From Paramixta manurensis (GTDB taxonomy: Bacteria; Pseudomonadota; Gammaproteobacteria; Enterobacterales; Enterobacteriaceae), in assembly GCF_013285385.1 (NCBI RefSeq), contig NZ_CP054212.1:4553010-4617009 (forward strand): a stretch of DNA of 64,000 nucleotides, written 5' to 3'. Positions within the stretch are counted from its first letter, which is position 1. Each line of letters begins with the position of its first letter. The notes below the pieces were generated by a model that made no database searches, was not told the DNA's origin, and saw nothing but the letters and a program-made list of their open reading frames with translations. This document shows, one piece after another, positions 28,151-36,205 of the stretch. A program made the position numbers and the translations under genes.

Positions 28151-28843
28151 ATGGCACCCTCAAAGCTTGTTTTACTGCGCCATGGCGAAAGCGTATGGAA
28201 CCTGGAAAACCGCTTTACCGGCTGGACCGACGTACCGTTGACCGAAAAGGGCCAGCGGGAAGCCGACAAAGCAGGCATTCTACTCAGAGAGGCCGGGTTA
28301 TTGCCCGACTGTGTGAGTACTTCGCTGTTGGTTCGCTGTATTCATACCGTATGGCGAGTGCTGGATCAGCTTGATCGTAGTTGGTTGCCGGTGGATACAA
28401 CCTGGCGGCTTAATGAACGCCATTATGGCGCGCTGCAAGGGCTTAACAAAGAGGAAACCGCCCGTCTAATGGGGGAGGATATCGTCAATCAATGGAGAAA
28501 AAGCTTTCGGGGCATTCCCCCTGCCGATCCGGAGTCACCGGCTCGTCTTCATCAGGATGCGCGTTATCGGAATGTTGCGCTGCGTGATTTACCCTCGACA
28601 GAAAGCCTGGAGATGACTATTCGTCGCGTGCTTCCCTGGTGGCGGCACGTAGTGGTGCCGCAACTTCAGAGTGGCAAAACCGTACTGATTGTTGCGCATC
28701 GTAATTCACTGCGCGCATTGATCATGTTTTTAAACGGGATGGATGAAGAAGCGGTCTCTCACCTTCATGTACCGACGGGAGTGCCGATGGTATATGAAAT
28801 GGAACAGGGAGGCTGGCGCCCATGTCGGGAGCCTCTGGCGTAA
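28151..28843 (+). CDS. gpmA: 2,3-bisphosphoglycerate-dependent phosphoglycerate mutase (second copy type)
   Basis: A 230-residue histidine phosphatase-fold protein with LLRHGESVWN (phosphorylated His), FTGWTDVPLTEKG, LNERHYGALQGLNKEE and the second catalytic His in AHRNSLRAL. It matches dPGM (GpmA) closely but is about 20 residues shorter at the C-terminus, and the usual AHGNS motif reads AHRNS. It interconverts 3- and 2-phosphoglycerate, directly before enolase in glycolysis. ATG 28151 is favoured (GGGA six bases upstream); ATG 28145 is possible. Last gene of the fluoride operon; its stop codon lies within the terminator hairpin. Confidence 0.88.
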   Translation: MAPSKLVLLRHGESVWNLENRFTGWTDVPLTEKGQREADKAGILLREAGLLPDCVSTSLLVRCIHTVWRVLDQLDRSWLPVDTTWRLNERHYGALQGLNKEETARLMGEDIVNQWRKSFRGIPPADPESPARLHQDARYRNVALRDLPSTESLEMTIRRVLPWWRHVVVPQLQSGKTVLIVAHRNSLRALIMFLNGMDEEAVSHLHVPTGVPMVYEMEQGGWRPCREPLA

Positions 28844-28859
28844 GCCGGAGGCTTTTTTC
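28830..28859 (+). terminator. Intrinsic terminator of the fluoride operon
   Basis: Stem AGCCTC(T)GGC/GCC(G)GAGGCT followed by TTTTTTCT; the gpmA stop TAA (28841-28843) is in the loop. Confidence 0.9.
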
Positions 28860-28876
28860 TTGCCATCCGATGATGA

Positions 28877-30244
28877 CTAAACGGAGACGCCGCACAACTT
28901 TTTCATGATCAGGTTAATGTCGCTAATTTGCTCCAGCGTCCAGCACTGTTCTACCAACGCATTGGCTTGATTTGGCTCCAACTGATGACCGATAGCATCC
29001 AGTAACTTACCGCTTAATTTCTCATCGCTTAATGGCATGGAAGCGGTGCCCTGATTACGCTCCACTTCATAGTGCGAAACGGTATTATCCGACCAGTGTA
29101 GCGTTAGGCGACAACCGCGTTTATCGATCTGATTATCGGATTGAATATTTACCAATGAACAGAGACGCGTAATGATCGGATCATTAATCGTATCCTGTTC
29201 AAAATCGCCTAGCCCCAACCCGCCGCGCGTCAACGCCACCGCAATACAGTAAGGCGTGCTAAACCGGGCTTCTGAACCGGTTAATGGGTGTGCCAATGCG
29301 GTTACTGCCGCTGAGAAAGGGTGCATACGAATTTCAATACGCGTAATGGTACGTTCCGCACTGACATCCGCCGCTGCCGCCGTCGCCGCTTCAATCGCCG
29401 CGTGCGTTAGCGAGGCGGTGGGATACAGCTTGTTGCCGTTTTCTGGCAAATGCCAATGCTGATTCAGCCCCTCGGTTAATAGCGCCATATTGGGATCCAG
29501 ACTTACCGCTCGCAGCAGGCCGCGTTGGCCCTCAATGGCGGTGTCGGTTGAGGTAAAACCCGCTTCAGCCAGTAATGCGGAGAGCACGCCATCCATGGCT
29601 GCTTTTGCCGGATGTAGCGCTTTAGTGTCACTGCCGTACACTTCGCGAATGCCAGCCGCTTGGGTTGCACTACATCCCAGCGCGTGGGTCGTTTCTTGTA
29701 CCGAAAGCTTTAGCGCGTTAGCTGCCGCAGCGGCAGCGGCGACATGCCCCATGGTGCCGGTTACATGCCAGGCGCTTTGATAATGGCTTGGCCCGGCAGC
29801 GCGCGCTACCCGCGCACCGGTTTCAAATCCGGCAACGTAAGCGGTTAACACCTCTTTACCGGTCAACTGGCGCAGTTGACCGATCGCCATAATCGCGGGC
29901 CACAAACAAGAACTAAGGTGAATAGTGGTTTCAATCGGATTGAAGACGTCATCGTAATCAAGCAGGTGTGACGCATACGCATTACCTAATGCAGCATAGG
30001 GCGCTGACGTGGCAATATTCGTCCCCACCAAGGTGGCGGCACCTTCTTGGCCCAGTGCGGCCAAGACCTTTTGCACTTTCCTGGCACCCGGCTGGCTGGC
30101 ACCAGCCAATGCCGCCGCGCTCCAGTCTACCAATGCCCGCTTACCATAATGGATCACCTCAGGAGGCAGGTCCTCCCAGCAGAGCGATGACGCAAAGTGA
30201 CCGAGTTGGCTCGTTTTTGTAACCTCAGAAATGACTTCAGCCAT
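28877..30244 (-). CDS. MmgE/PrpD family protein
   Basis: A 455-residue MmgE/PrpD-fold protein: an N-terminal all-helical domain with the family's ALVDWSAAALAGAS and HLLDYDDVF segments, and a smaller C-terminal domain. The family includes 2-methylcitrate dehydratase, cis-aconitate decarboxylase and other enzymes acting on di- and tricarboxylates, so the exact reaction cannot be read from sequence. It abuts the stop/start of a tripartite tricarboxylate transporter binding protein, implying that it acts on the imported acid. Last gene of the minus-strand tct operon. Confidence 0.85.
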   Translation of the reverse strand: MAEVISEVTKTSQLGHFASSLCWEDLPPEVIHYGKRALVDWSAAALAGASQPGARKVQKVLAALGQEGAATLVGTNIATSAPYAALGNAYASHLLDYDDVFNPIETTIHLSSCLWPAIMAIGQLRQLTGKEVLTAYVAGFETGARVARAAGPSHYQSAWHVTGTMGHVAAAAAAANALKLSVQETTHALGCSATQAAGIREVYGSDTKALHPAKAAMDGVLSALLAEAGFTSTDTAIEGQRGLLRAVSLDPNMALLTEGLNQHWHLPENGNKLYPTASLTHAAIEAATAAAADVSAERTITRIEIRMHPFSAAVTALAHPLTGSEARFSTPYCIAVALTRGGLGLGDFEQDTINDPIITRLCSLVNIQSDNQIDKRGCRLTLHWSDNTVSHYEVERNQGTASMPLSDEKLSGKLLDAIGHQLEPNQANALVEQCWTLEQISDINLIMKKLCGVSV

Positions 30245-31243
30245 TTAGTTTTTCTCCTTCAGCAAGGTGACCAATTGTTTTATATCGGTGGTGTAAGACG
30301 ACATTTTTTGCTTTAGCGCATCGCCGGTAACGTATTGCGTCCGATCCCCTTCTTCCGCCATATACTTTTCCCACTCAGGCGACTTAACCAGCTTGCTAAA
30401 GATGTTCTGATACCAGGCGATAGTTTCCGGTTTCACGCCAGGAGGTGCGGCGATACCGCGGAATTGCAACTCATCCGGGACGCCATTCATCGGTACGCCC
30501 TGTTCAATCAGCGTTGATACGTTGGGGAATTTTTTATTGCGGTCGCTACTCAGTACGCCAATAATCTTCAACTGTCCGGCGGCAACTTGCTCGGAAAAGT
30601 CATTTTGCGCACCGATCATCATTTGCGCATCGCCACGCAACAGGGCGGTAATACGCGGGCCGCCGTCGGCGAAAGAGAGGTATTTCCAACTGGTGCCGGT
30701 ATTTTTCTGAATCTGTAACGCGGCAAGGTTATCAACGGATTGGTAGGCACCTCCTACCTGTACTAACTGGCCCGGATGCTTTTTAGCATCGGCGATAAAG
30801 TCCGCGAAAGTGTTGTAGGGCGACTTCGCCGGTACCGCCACCAACTGCTGTTCGTCCGCCAACATGGCGATCACCGTCAGCTTATCAACAGTCGTGGCGG
30901 CTTTGTTGCCAGCGGTAAATCCGGTCGAAACCCACTTGGAGGTAAATGCAGAGATGTAATTGGGGTCGTTGGCGTGCTCGTTAAGAAAGTTCATTGCCGC
31001 CAAACCACCTCCCTGTGGTTTAGATAACACCGGCCAGTTTTGATCAAGCACGTGCGCCTGCTGAGCGATTTTGACAATTTCACGGGCGAAGAGATCGCTA
31101 CCGCCGCCCGGGCCGGTATCAACTACCATCTGCACATTATTAGGAATGGCGGCATTTTCCTGCTTATCGCAGGCCACGAGCGAAAAGGCCAAGAAGGCGA
31201 TGCTGCTCATCAGGGCCAGCGGCCGTAATGTTTTGCTTTTCAT
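30245..31243 (-). CDS. Tripartite tricarboxylate transporter substrate-binding lipoprotein (TctC/Bug family)
   Basis: A 332-residue Bug-family binding protein with conserved PGGGSDLFAREI near residues 47-58 and a two-lobe periplasmic fold pattern. The signal sequence ends in SLVAC, a lipobox, so unlike typical free TctC proteins this one is probably membrane-anchored. It captures a carboxylate for the TctAB permease encoded upstream. The second of two adjacent ATGs (31243) has better RBS spacing. Ligand unknown. Confidence 0.88.
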   Translation of the reverse strand: MKSKTLRPLALMSSIAFLAFSLVACDKQENAAIPNNVQMVVDTGPGGGSDLFAREIVKIAQQAHVLDQNWPVLSKPQGGGLAAMNFLNEHANDPNYISAFTSKWVSTGFTAGNKAATTVDKLTVIAMLADEQQLVAVPAKSPYNTFADFIADAKKHPGQLVQVGGAYQSVDNLAALQIQKNTGTSWKYLSFADGGPRITALLRGDAQMMIGAQNDFSEQVAAGQLKIIGVLSSDRNKKFPNVSTLIEQGVPMNGVPDELQFRGIAAPPGVKPETIAWYQNIFSKLVKSPEWEKYMAEEGDRTQYVTGDALKQKMSSYTTDIKQLVTLLKEKN

Positions 31244-31294
31244 CATTGCTCCCGATGTAACGGTTATTTTCGGTTTTAAGCGAGGTATCGGCGA

Positions 31295-32806
31295 TTAATA
31301 CGCCGACATGGCCCGACGACGATGTTTCGTGCGGCTATAAACCGCAAAGGCGATCAACAATAAAATGGCGGCCACAATGCCGGCTGAAATCGGGCGTTCA
31401 ATGAAAATAGAGAGCCGGTTATTGGACAGCATTAATGACTGACGAATAGAGCTTTCTGCTTCCGGGCCAAGAACAAAGGCCATCAGCATCGGCGCGGCGG
31501 GTATTTCAAGCCGGCGCATCATGTAACCAAAGGCGCTGAATCCCATCAGTAACCACACATCAAAGATTGAGCCGCGCACGCTGTACGCACCGACTACCGC
31601 CAGTAGCAAAATGATGGGATAAAGCAGCCAGTAAGGAATACGCAGAATTTGCACCCATACCGGGATCATCGGCAGGTTTAATACCAACAGAACGATGGTA
31701 CCCAAGTAGAGGCTGGCGATGACCGGCCAGACAATTTCCGGATGGCTGGTAAACAGCAGAGGGCCAGGTTGAATACCGTACAGCAATAGCGCGGCTAGCA
31801 TTACGGTGGTACTGGCGCTGCCGGGAAGCCCCAAGCTGAGCAGCGGTATCATGGTGCCGCCAGATTCAGAGTTGTTGGCGGCTTCCGGTCCTGCGACGCC
31901 TTCAATTGCACCGGTACCAAATTTTTCCGGATGTTTGGAGGTATTTTTCACCAAGGCATAAGAAACAAATGATGCGATGGTGGAGCCGCCGCCGGGAAGC
32001 GCGCCGATGAAAAAGCCAACTATTGAACCGAGTAAAATTGCTAAGCGTGAACGCCGGAGATCATCCCAGGTCGGTAGATAATCACGGAAGCGTTTTGGCG
32101 TATCCATCGGTTTCGCTTCTTTCATTTTTTTACCGGTATTGATAAGTACTTCACTGATAGCAAACAGGCCAAGCGTCAAAATCAGGAATTCAATGCCGTC
32201 ATACAGGTTGATACTGCCGAAGGTGAACCTTTCGCTGCCGGTAAAAATATCAACGCCGACACAGGCAACCAGCAGGCCGAACAACATAGAAATCAGCCCT
32301 TTAATCGGTGATTTTCCCGCCATGGAGACAACCAGTAGCAGACCAAACACCATTAACATGGCAAATTCAGGCGGCCCGAAATCGATAGCGATTTTCGCCG
32401 CCAGCGGCGCGGCGAAGGTGAGACCGATAACGCCGATAGTGCTGGCAATAAAGCCAGAGATAGCCGACATACCCATGGCGGCGCCGGCGCGTCCCTGTTT
32501 CGCCAGTTCGTGTCCGTCATAACAGAGCACGACTGAAGAGGTTTCGGTCGGAATATTTAACAAAATTGCGGTGGTCGCACCGGCAAACTTTGCACCGTGG
32601 TAGATGCCAGCCATCATAATCAGGCCAGTGGCGGGCGGCAGGCGTAACGTTAGTGGTAACAAAATCGCAAGAGTCGCCGCCGGGTTGCCGAGGCCGGGTA
32701 AGATACCAATTAGCGTGCCAAGAACGGCGCCAGCGATTATCCACATGAGGTTCATCAGGGTCAGCGCCCCTTCGAAGCCATCCATTAGGTTGTAGAGTAC
32801 GGACAT
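31295..32806 (-). CDS. Tripartite tricarboxylate transporter large membrane subunit (TctA family)
   Basis: A 503-residue membrane protein with about twelve hydrophobic segments and the TctA signatures GTLIGILPGLGNPAATLAILLPLT and, in the second repeat, GALPGGGSTIASFVSYALVK with GVAGPEAANNSESGG. Solute-proton/sodium symport subunit of the TTT system. It lies between the tctB and tctC genes on the same strand. Confidence 0.95.
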   Translation of the reverse strand: MSVLYNLMDGFEGALTLMNLMWIIAGAVLGTLIGILPGLGNPAATLAILLPLTLRLPPATGLIMMAGIYHGAKFAGATTAILLNIPTETSSVVLCYDGHELAKQGRAGAAMGMSAISGFIASTIGVIGLTFAAPLAAKIAIDFGPPEFAMLMVFGLLLVVSMAGKSPIKGLISMLFGLLVACVGVDIFTGSERFTFGSINLYDGIEFLILTLGLFAISEVLINTGKKMKEAKPMDTPKRFRDYLPTWDDLRRSRLAILLGSIVGFFIGALPGGGSTIASFVSYALVKNTSKHPEKFGTGAIEGVAGPEAANNSESGGTMIPLLSLGLPGSASTTVMLAALLLYGIQPGPLLFTSHPEIVWPVIASLYLGTIVLLVLNLPMIPVWVQILRIPYWLLYPIILLLAVVGAYSVRGSIFDVWLLMGFSAFGYMMRRLEIPAAPMLMAFVLGPEAESSIRQSLMLSNNRLSIFIERPISAGIVAAILLLIAFAVYSRTKHRRRAMSAY

Positions 32807-32837
32807 GATGATTTCTCTCTTTTATTTGTCTTTGCTA

Positions 32838-33386
32838 TCAAATACCTAATATGCCGGTATGAAACATACCGACAGGTAGGGCGATGCCCAGTAACCGAAC
32901 GAAGAGGAAATAGAGCACGATGGGCGTGACGATAAGTGCGACCCAAGACGTCAGGCCGCGACGCTTTTCTACGCCGAGCAGAAGCCAGGCCATCAACACG
33001 GCGCCGGTCACGACAAAGCCGAATACAGGAAGTAGTGGAACGGCAACCAGATAACCGGCGAAAACCGCGATAGTTTTGCGGGGAATATAGGGCGCATTGG
33101 TTTCACGCGGGCCAAGTTTCCCGTGCGTGGTGTGTTCATGCGGTGAAACAGAACCTATCGCCCGGACCTCGGGTCCGCCAGGTCGAAAACCCTGGATGGC
33201 TAGCACCGCACCCAAAATAATTAATCCGGTAGAGACGATCAGCGGCAAGAAGCCGGGGCCGGGGACCTGATTAGCGTAAAAGGGCAGTTGCCAGGCGATA
33301 ATAAATGCCGCCGCGCCGACAATAGCCACGACAATGCCGAGTATCACATCTGTGCGTCGCATTTCTGTTACCCGTATAGCAGACAT
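32838..33386 (-). CDS. Tripartite tricarboxylate transporter small membrane subunit (TctB family)
   Basis: A 182-residue membrane protein with four to five hydrophobic segments, including GPGFLPLIVSTGLIILG (the TctB signature region) and a hydrophilic loop around residues 70-105. First gene of the operon, with a GGAG site four bases before ATG. Together with the TctA and TctC proteins it forms one TTT importer. Confidence 0.9.
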   Translation of the reverse strand: MSAIRVTEMRRTDVILGIVVAIVGAAAFIIAWQLPFYANQVPGPGFLPLIVSTGLIILGAVLAIQGFRPGGPEVRAIGSVSPHEHTTHGKLGPRETNAPYIPRKTIAVFAGYLVAVPLLPVFGFVVTGAVLMAWLLLGVEKRRGLTSWVALIVTPIVLYFLFVRLLGIALPVGMFHTGILGI

Positions 33387-33653
33387 AATTTCTCCAATGC
33401 AGACATTCGTTTCGCTGAGGTATAAAAAATAATCAGAGGGGTGTCAAGAAACCATCAAACAAAATTGCGCGTGATGTGACCGGCTTGTCTTTTCCACGAA
33501 AAAAAAGTGACTATTCGCGTGAATAAGCTAGCTGTGTCGTTAAGGTCAGCAGAGGAGAAATCCATCACGCCGAAAGGTAGGGGCTGGCGTGATGGTGAGG
33601 CTTACGATGCCACGGTTTAGAAACAGAGAAATGAAGTTTGATCGCACTTTCCG

Positions 33654-34436
33654 TTAGACAGACAGATCGCGAAATTGCTGACGTATCTCTTTCAGTGCTT
33701 TTACCAAATTGATCTGCAGCTCTGGCAACAGACGGGTTACCGGCACTGCGACGGCAATAGAAGCTACAGGCCGATCCGCCGCGTTAACTAAGGCGATAGC
33801 GACCGAGCCGACGCCTTCTTCACTCTCTTCATAATTGGTGGCATAGCCCTGATGACGTACATCGTCCAGCGCGTTTTCCAGTGCGGCGAAGGATTTTATC
33901 GATCGGGTGGTTTTTATGGTTAACGCTTCATCGGCATACAGCGCGCGGACTTGTTCAGGCGAGAACTCGCCGAGTAAAGCTTTGCCCGCCGAGGTGCAAT
34001 GCGCGGGTAAAACCTGCCCGGTGCGGGCAATCACGCGTAGAGTGCGATCGCTCTCGACTGAGTCAAGATAGCGAACCTGGCTGCCTTCGAGCGTAACCAG
34101 GTGTACGGTTTCGCCAAAGCGCGTCGCCAGGGTTTCGAGGAAGGGTCTGGCCTGTGTTCGGACGTCCATTTTCTGTACCACCGCCAGACCAATATCAACC
34201 AGCATTGGGCCGGGGCGGTAAGCGCGGGTCGCGTCCTGACGAACAAACCCGCGATGGATGAGCATCGCCAGTAGGCGATGAGCAGTGGAATGTGCGACAC
34301 CAAGGTAATTGCATGCATCGGTCAGGCGCATACTTTGCTGCTCTCTAAACAACAGGAGTAGCCGCAATGCATTATCGACCGATGAAATGGGATAACTTGG
34401 GGAACCGCCTTCACTGGCTTTATTTTCTTCACTCAC
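33654..34436 (-). CDS. IclR family transcriptional regulator
   Basis: A 260-residue IclR-type regulator: N-terminal winged helix (about 15-80; RLTDACNYLGVAHSTAHRLLAMLIHRGFVRQD) and C-terminal effector-binding GAF-like domain (about 95-255; LPAHCTSAGKALLGEF, GYATNYEESEEGVGSVA). It lies upstream of the tct/MmgE operon on the same strand and divergent from the VOC gene, so it probably controls one or both in response to the transported acid or its product. Confidence 0.93.
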   Translation of the reverse strand: MSEENKASEGGSPSYPISSVDNALRLLLLFREQQSMRLTDACNYLGVAHSTAHRLLAMLIHRGFVRQDATRAYRPGPMLVDIGLAVVQKMDVRTQARPFLETLATRFGETVHLVTLEGSQVRYLDSVESDRTLRVIARTGQVLPAHCTSAGKALLGEFSPEQVRALYADEALTIKTTRSIKSFAALENALDDVRHQGYATNYEESEEGVGSVAIALVNAADRPVASIAVAVPVTRLLPELQINLVKALKEIRQQFRDLSV

Positions 34437-34617
34437 GGATAGTCTCTCCTGTTTAATTCCTTATAGCAGACAATATTGACAATATTTATCGAGATTGTCC
34501 ACATAGGGGTAAATTTTATCTTGACTTGAATGAAAACTGATAACACTATCGAAACTGTTCTCTGTGAGGACACACTTTCTTTAAGTTAGACATCACATAA
34601 ACGAGAGGAGAAATGGG

Positions 34618-35013
34618 ATGCGTATTCGTCACATTGGTGTTGTTACCAAAGATCTCGAACGAGCAGCCACGTTTTATGAGAAAGTCTTCGGTTTTAAACG
34701 CTTGGGCCCGGTACGTACCCCTGGACACTATCCGGGGAAAGCGATTGATATGAGCGATGGAGAGGTGAACTACTCCTTGCTCTGCCCGGATGAGCGTGTG
34801 GAGATGGTGCCCTGGCAGCAAGGGACACTGGGTACGAACCACGTTGGAATCGAAACCGATAATATTACCGGTGTTATTGAAGCGCTTAAAGAGTACGACA
34901 TTGAAATCTACGGTGAAGATAAGCAACAGGTGCCTCCCCGTTTTTTCAAGTTTCTGGATCTGGACGGTGCTGAAATCGATGTAGCTACCATAGATCGTAG
35001 CTGGAAATTCTGA
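34618..35013 (+). CDS. VOC superfamily (glyoxalase/dioxygenase-like) protein
   Basis: A 131-residue vicinal-oxygen-chelate domain made of two beta-alpha-beta-beta-beta modules: RIRHIGVVTKDLERAATFYEKVFGF at the start and NHVGIETDN, FFKFLDLDGAEIDVA in the second half, with metal-ligand His and Glu candidates in place. The family includes glyoxalase I, epimerases and ring-cleavage enzymes; the substrate is not predictable. It is divergent from the IclR regulator gene. Confidence 0.85.
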   Translation: MRIRHIGVVTKDLERAATFYEKVFGFKRLGPVRTPGHYPGKAIDMSDGEVNYSLLCPDERVEMVPWQQGTLGTNHVGIETDNITGVIEALKEYDIEIYGEDKQQVPPRFFKFLDLDGAEIDVATIDRSWKF

Positions 35014-35053
35014 GTTCGCCGGATGGCAGACACGCCCAGGCGGGAGGGGGAGT

Positions 35054-35680
35054 ATGCGATCGATTGAATCCAGGCATCGCCGCTCTTATCCTGCCTGGTT
35101 GCGCGTTATGGCAGTGTTTGCGCGCATTGGATGTACGGCTTTTGGCGGCGGCAGCGCTACCGTAGCCTCAATGCGCCAGGCCTGTCTGCGCCATCACTGG
35201 ATGAATGAACAACAATTTGTTTCTACGCTGGTACTTTCGCGCCTGACACCGGGGATTAGCATCCTGGCGCAATCTTTACTTATTGGACGCGCTTCAGCCG
35301 GCGTGCCGGGTATGTTTGCCGCTCTGACGGGTTTGCTGACGCCTGCGTTGGCGATTACGTTCGCGCTGACGTGGCTTTATCAGACCATTCATAATCAGCC
35401 TGGCGTTGCGGGTCCTCTGCATGCTGTTGTCGCCACTGCCGCCGGGTTTACCGTGGCGTTAACGTTGCAACTAATGCGTGATGTTTTTCGCGGCCAGCGA
35501 ATTGTCGTGGTATCGCTGGTGCTTATTTTTTACATCGCGTTGGCTTTTTGGGTAAACAATCCTCTCATTGTTATGGGCAGCGCCATTATTACCGCACTCC
35601 TTTTCCCTTCACTGTTTGAACCTGCCGCGCCTAAGCCAACATCTGTCGAACCCCGTAATAATAAAGCCGAGGAGCCATGA
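35054..35680 (+). CDS. CHR family (chromate-type) transporter, N-terminal-half protein
   Basis: A 208-residue membrane protein of the chromate ion transporter family with the motif IGCTAFGGGSATVASMR near residues 24-40 and about six hydrophobic segments. It corresponds to one half of a full-length ChrA. Its stop overlaps the start of the second half (ATGA), so the pair probably forms a heterodimer. The family exports chromate or sulfate in some bacteria; the substrate here is unproven. Confidence 0.85.
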   Translation: MRSIESRHRRSYPAWLRVMAVFARIGCTAFGGGSATVASMRQACLRHHWMNEQQFVSTLVLSRLTPGISILAQSLLIGRASAGVPGMFAALTGLLTPALAITFALTWLYQTIHNQPGVAGPLHAVVATAAGFTVALTLQLMRDVFRGQRIVVVSLVLIFYIALAFWVNNPLIVMGSAIITALLFPSLFEPAAPKPTSVEPRNNKAEEP

Positions 35681-36180
35681 CATTAACGCACCTTTTCTTG
35701 GTTATTTTTATGGCGAGCCTTCTGAGTTTCGGCGGCCTGAGTTCACTTCCTATCTTACGCGGACAATTACAAAATGCCGGTTTACCCGCCGATGTTCTGC
35801 TACTGAACGCGTTGGCGATTGGTAACATTGCGCCTGGCCCTAATGGGCTCTATCTGGTGGTTATGGGGTATTTTATCGGTGGGATCAAAGGGGCTTGTAT
35901 ATCGGTTGTTGCGCTGATCGCGCCGCCTTTTCTGATTATCGTTCTGGAACGTATTCGCAGCCGTCTGTTACATCTACGCCGTTTTCGCGCGGTGATGTTC
36001 TCTTTGAGCCTGGCGGTCGTTGCGGTGTTGGTTCCCTCCAGCGCTTCGCTCGTCAGCCATGCGGCAACGGATGTCCTCGGCATGATAATGGCAGCGACGG
36101 GCACACTATTATTATTGGTGCGGCTACCGTCGCTGGTGGGTATTGCTTTGGCAATCGTGGTCGGTTGCCTGGTTACCTAA
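35677..36180 (+). CDS. CHR family (chromate-type) transporter, C-terminal-half protein
   Basis: A 167-residue membrane protein, second member of a split CHR pair, with LLSFGGLSSLPILRGQL and AIGNIAPGPNGLYLVVMGYFIGG, the family's repeated motifs. It overlaps the preceding gene by four bases and is convergent with the hydrolase gene. Confidence 0.85.
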   Translation: MTLTHLFLVIFMASLLSFGGLSSLPILRGQLQNAGLPADVLLLNALAIGNIAPGPNGLYLVVMGYFIGGIKGACISVVALIAPPFLIIVLERIRSRLLHLRRFRAVMFSLSLAVVAVLVPSSASLVSHAATDVLGMIMAATGTLLLLVRLPSLVGIALAIVVGCLVT

Positions 36181-36205
36181 CAACCGACCTGTTTCACTTT
36201 GCGGT

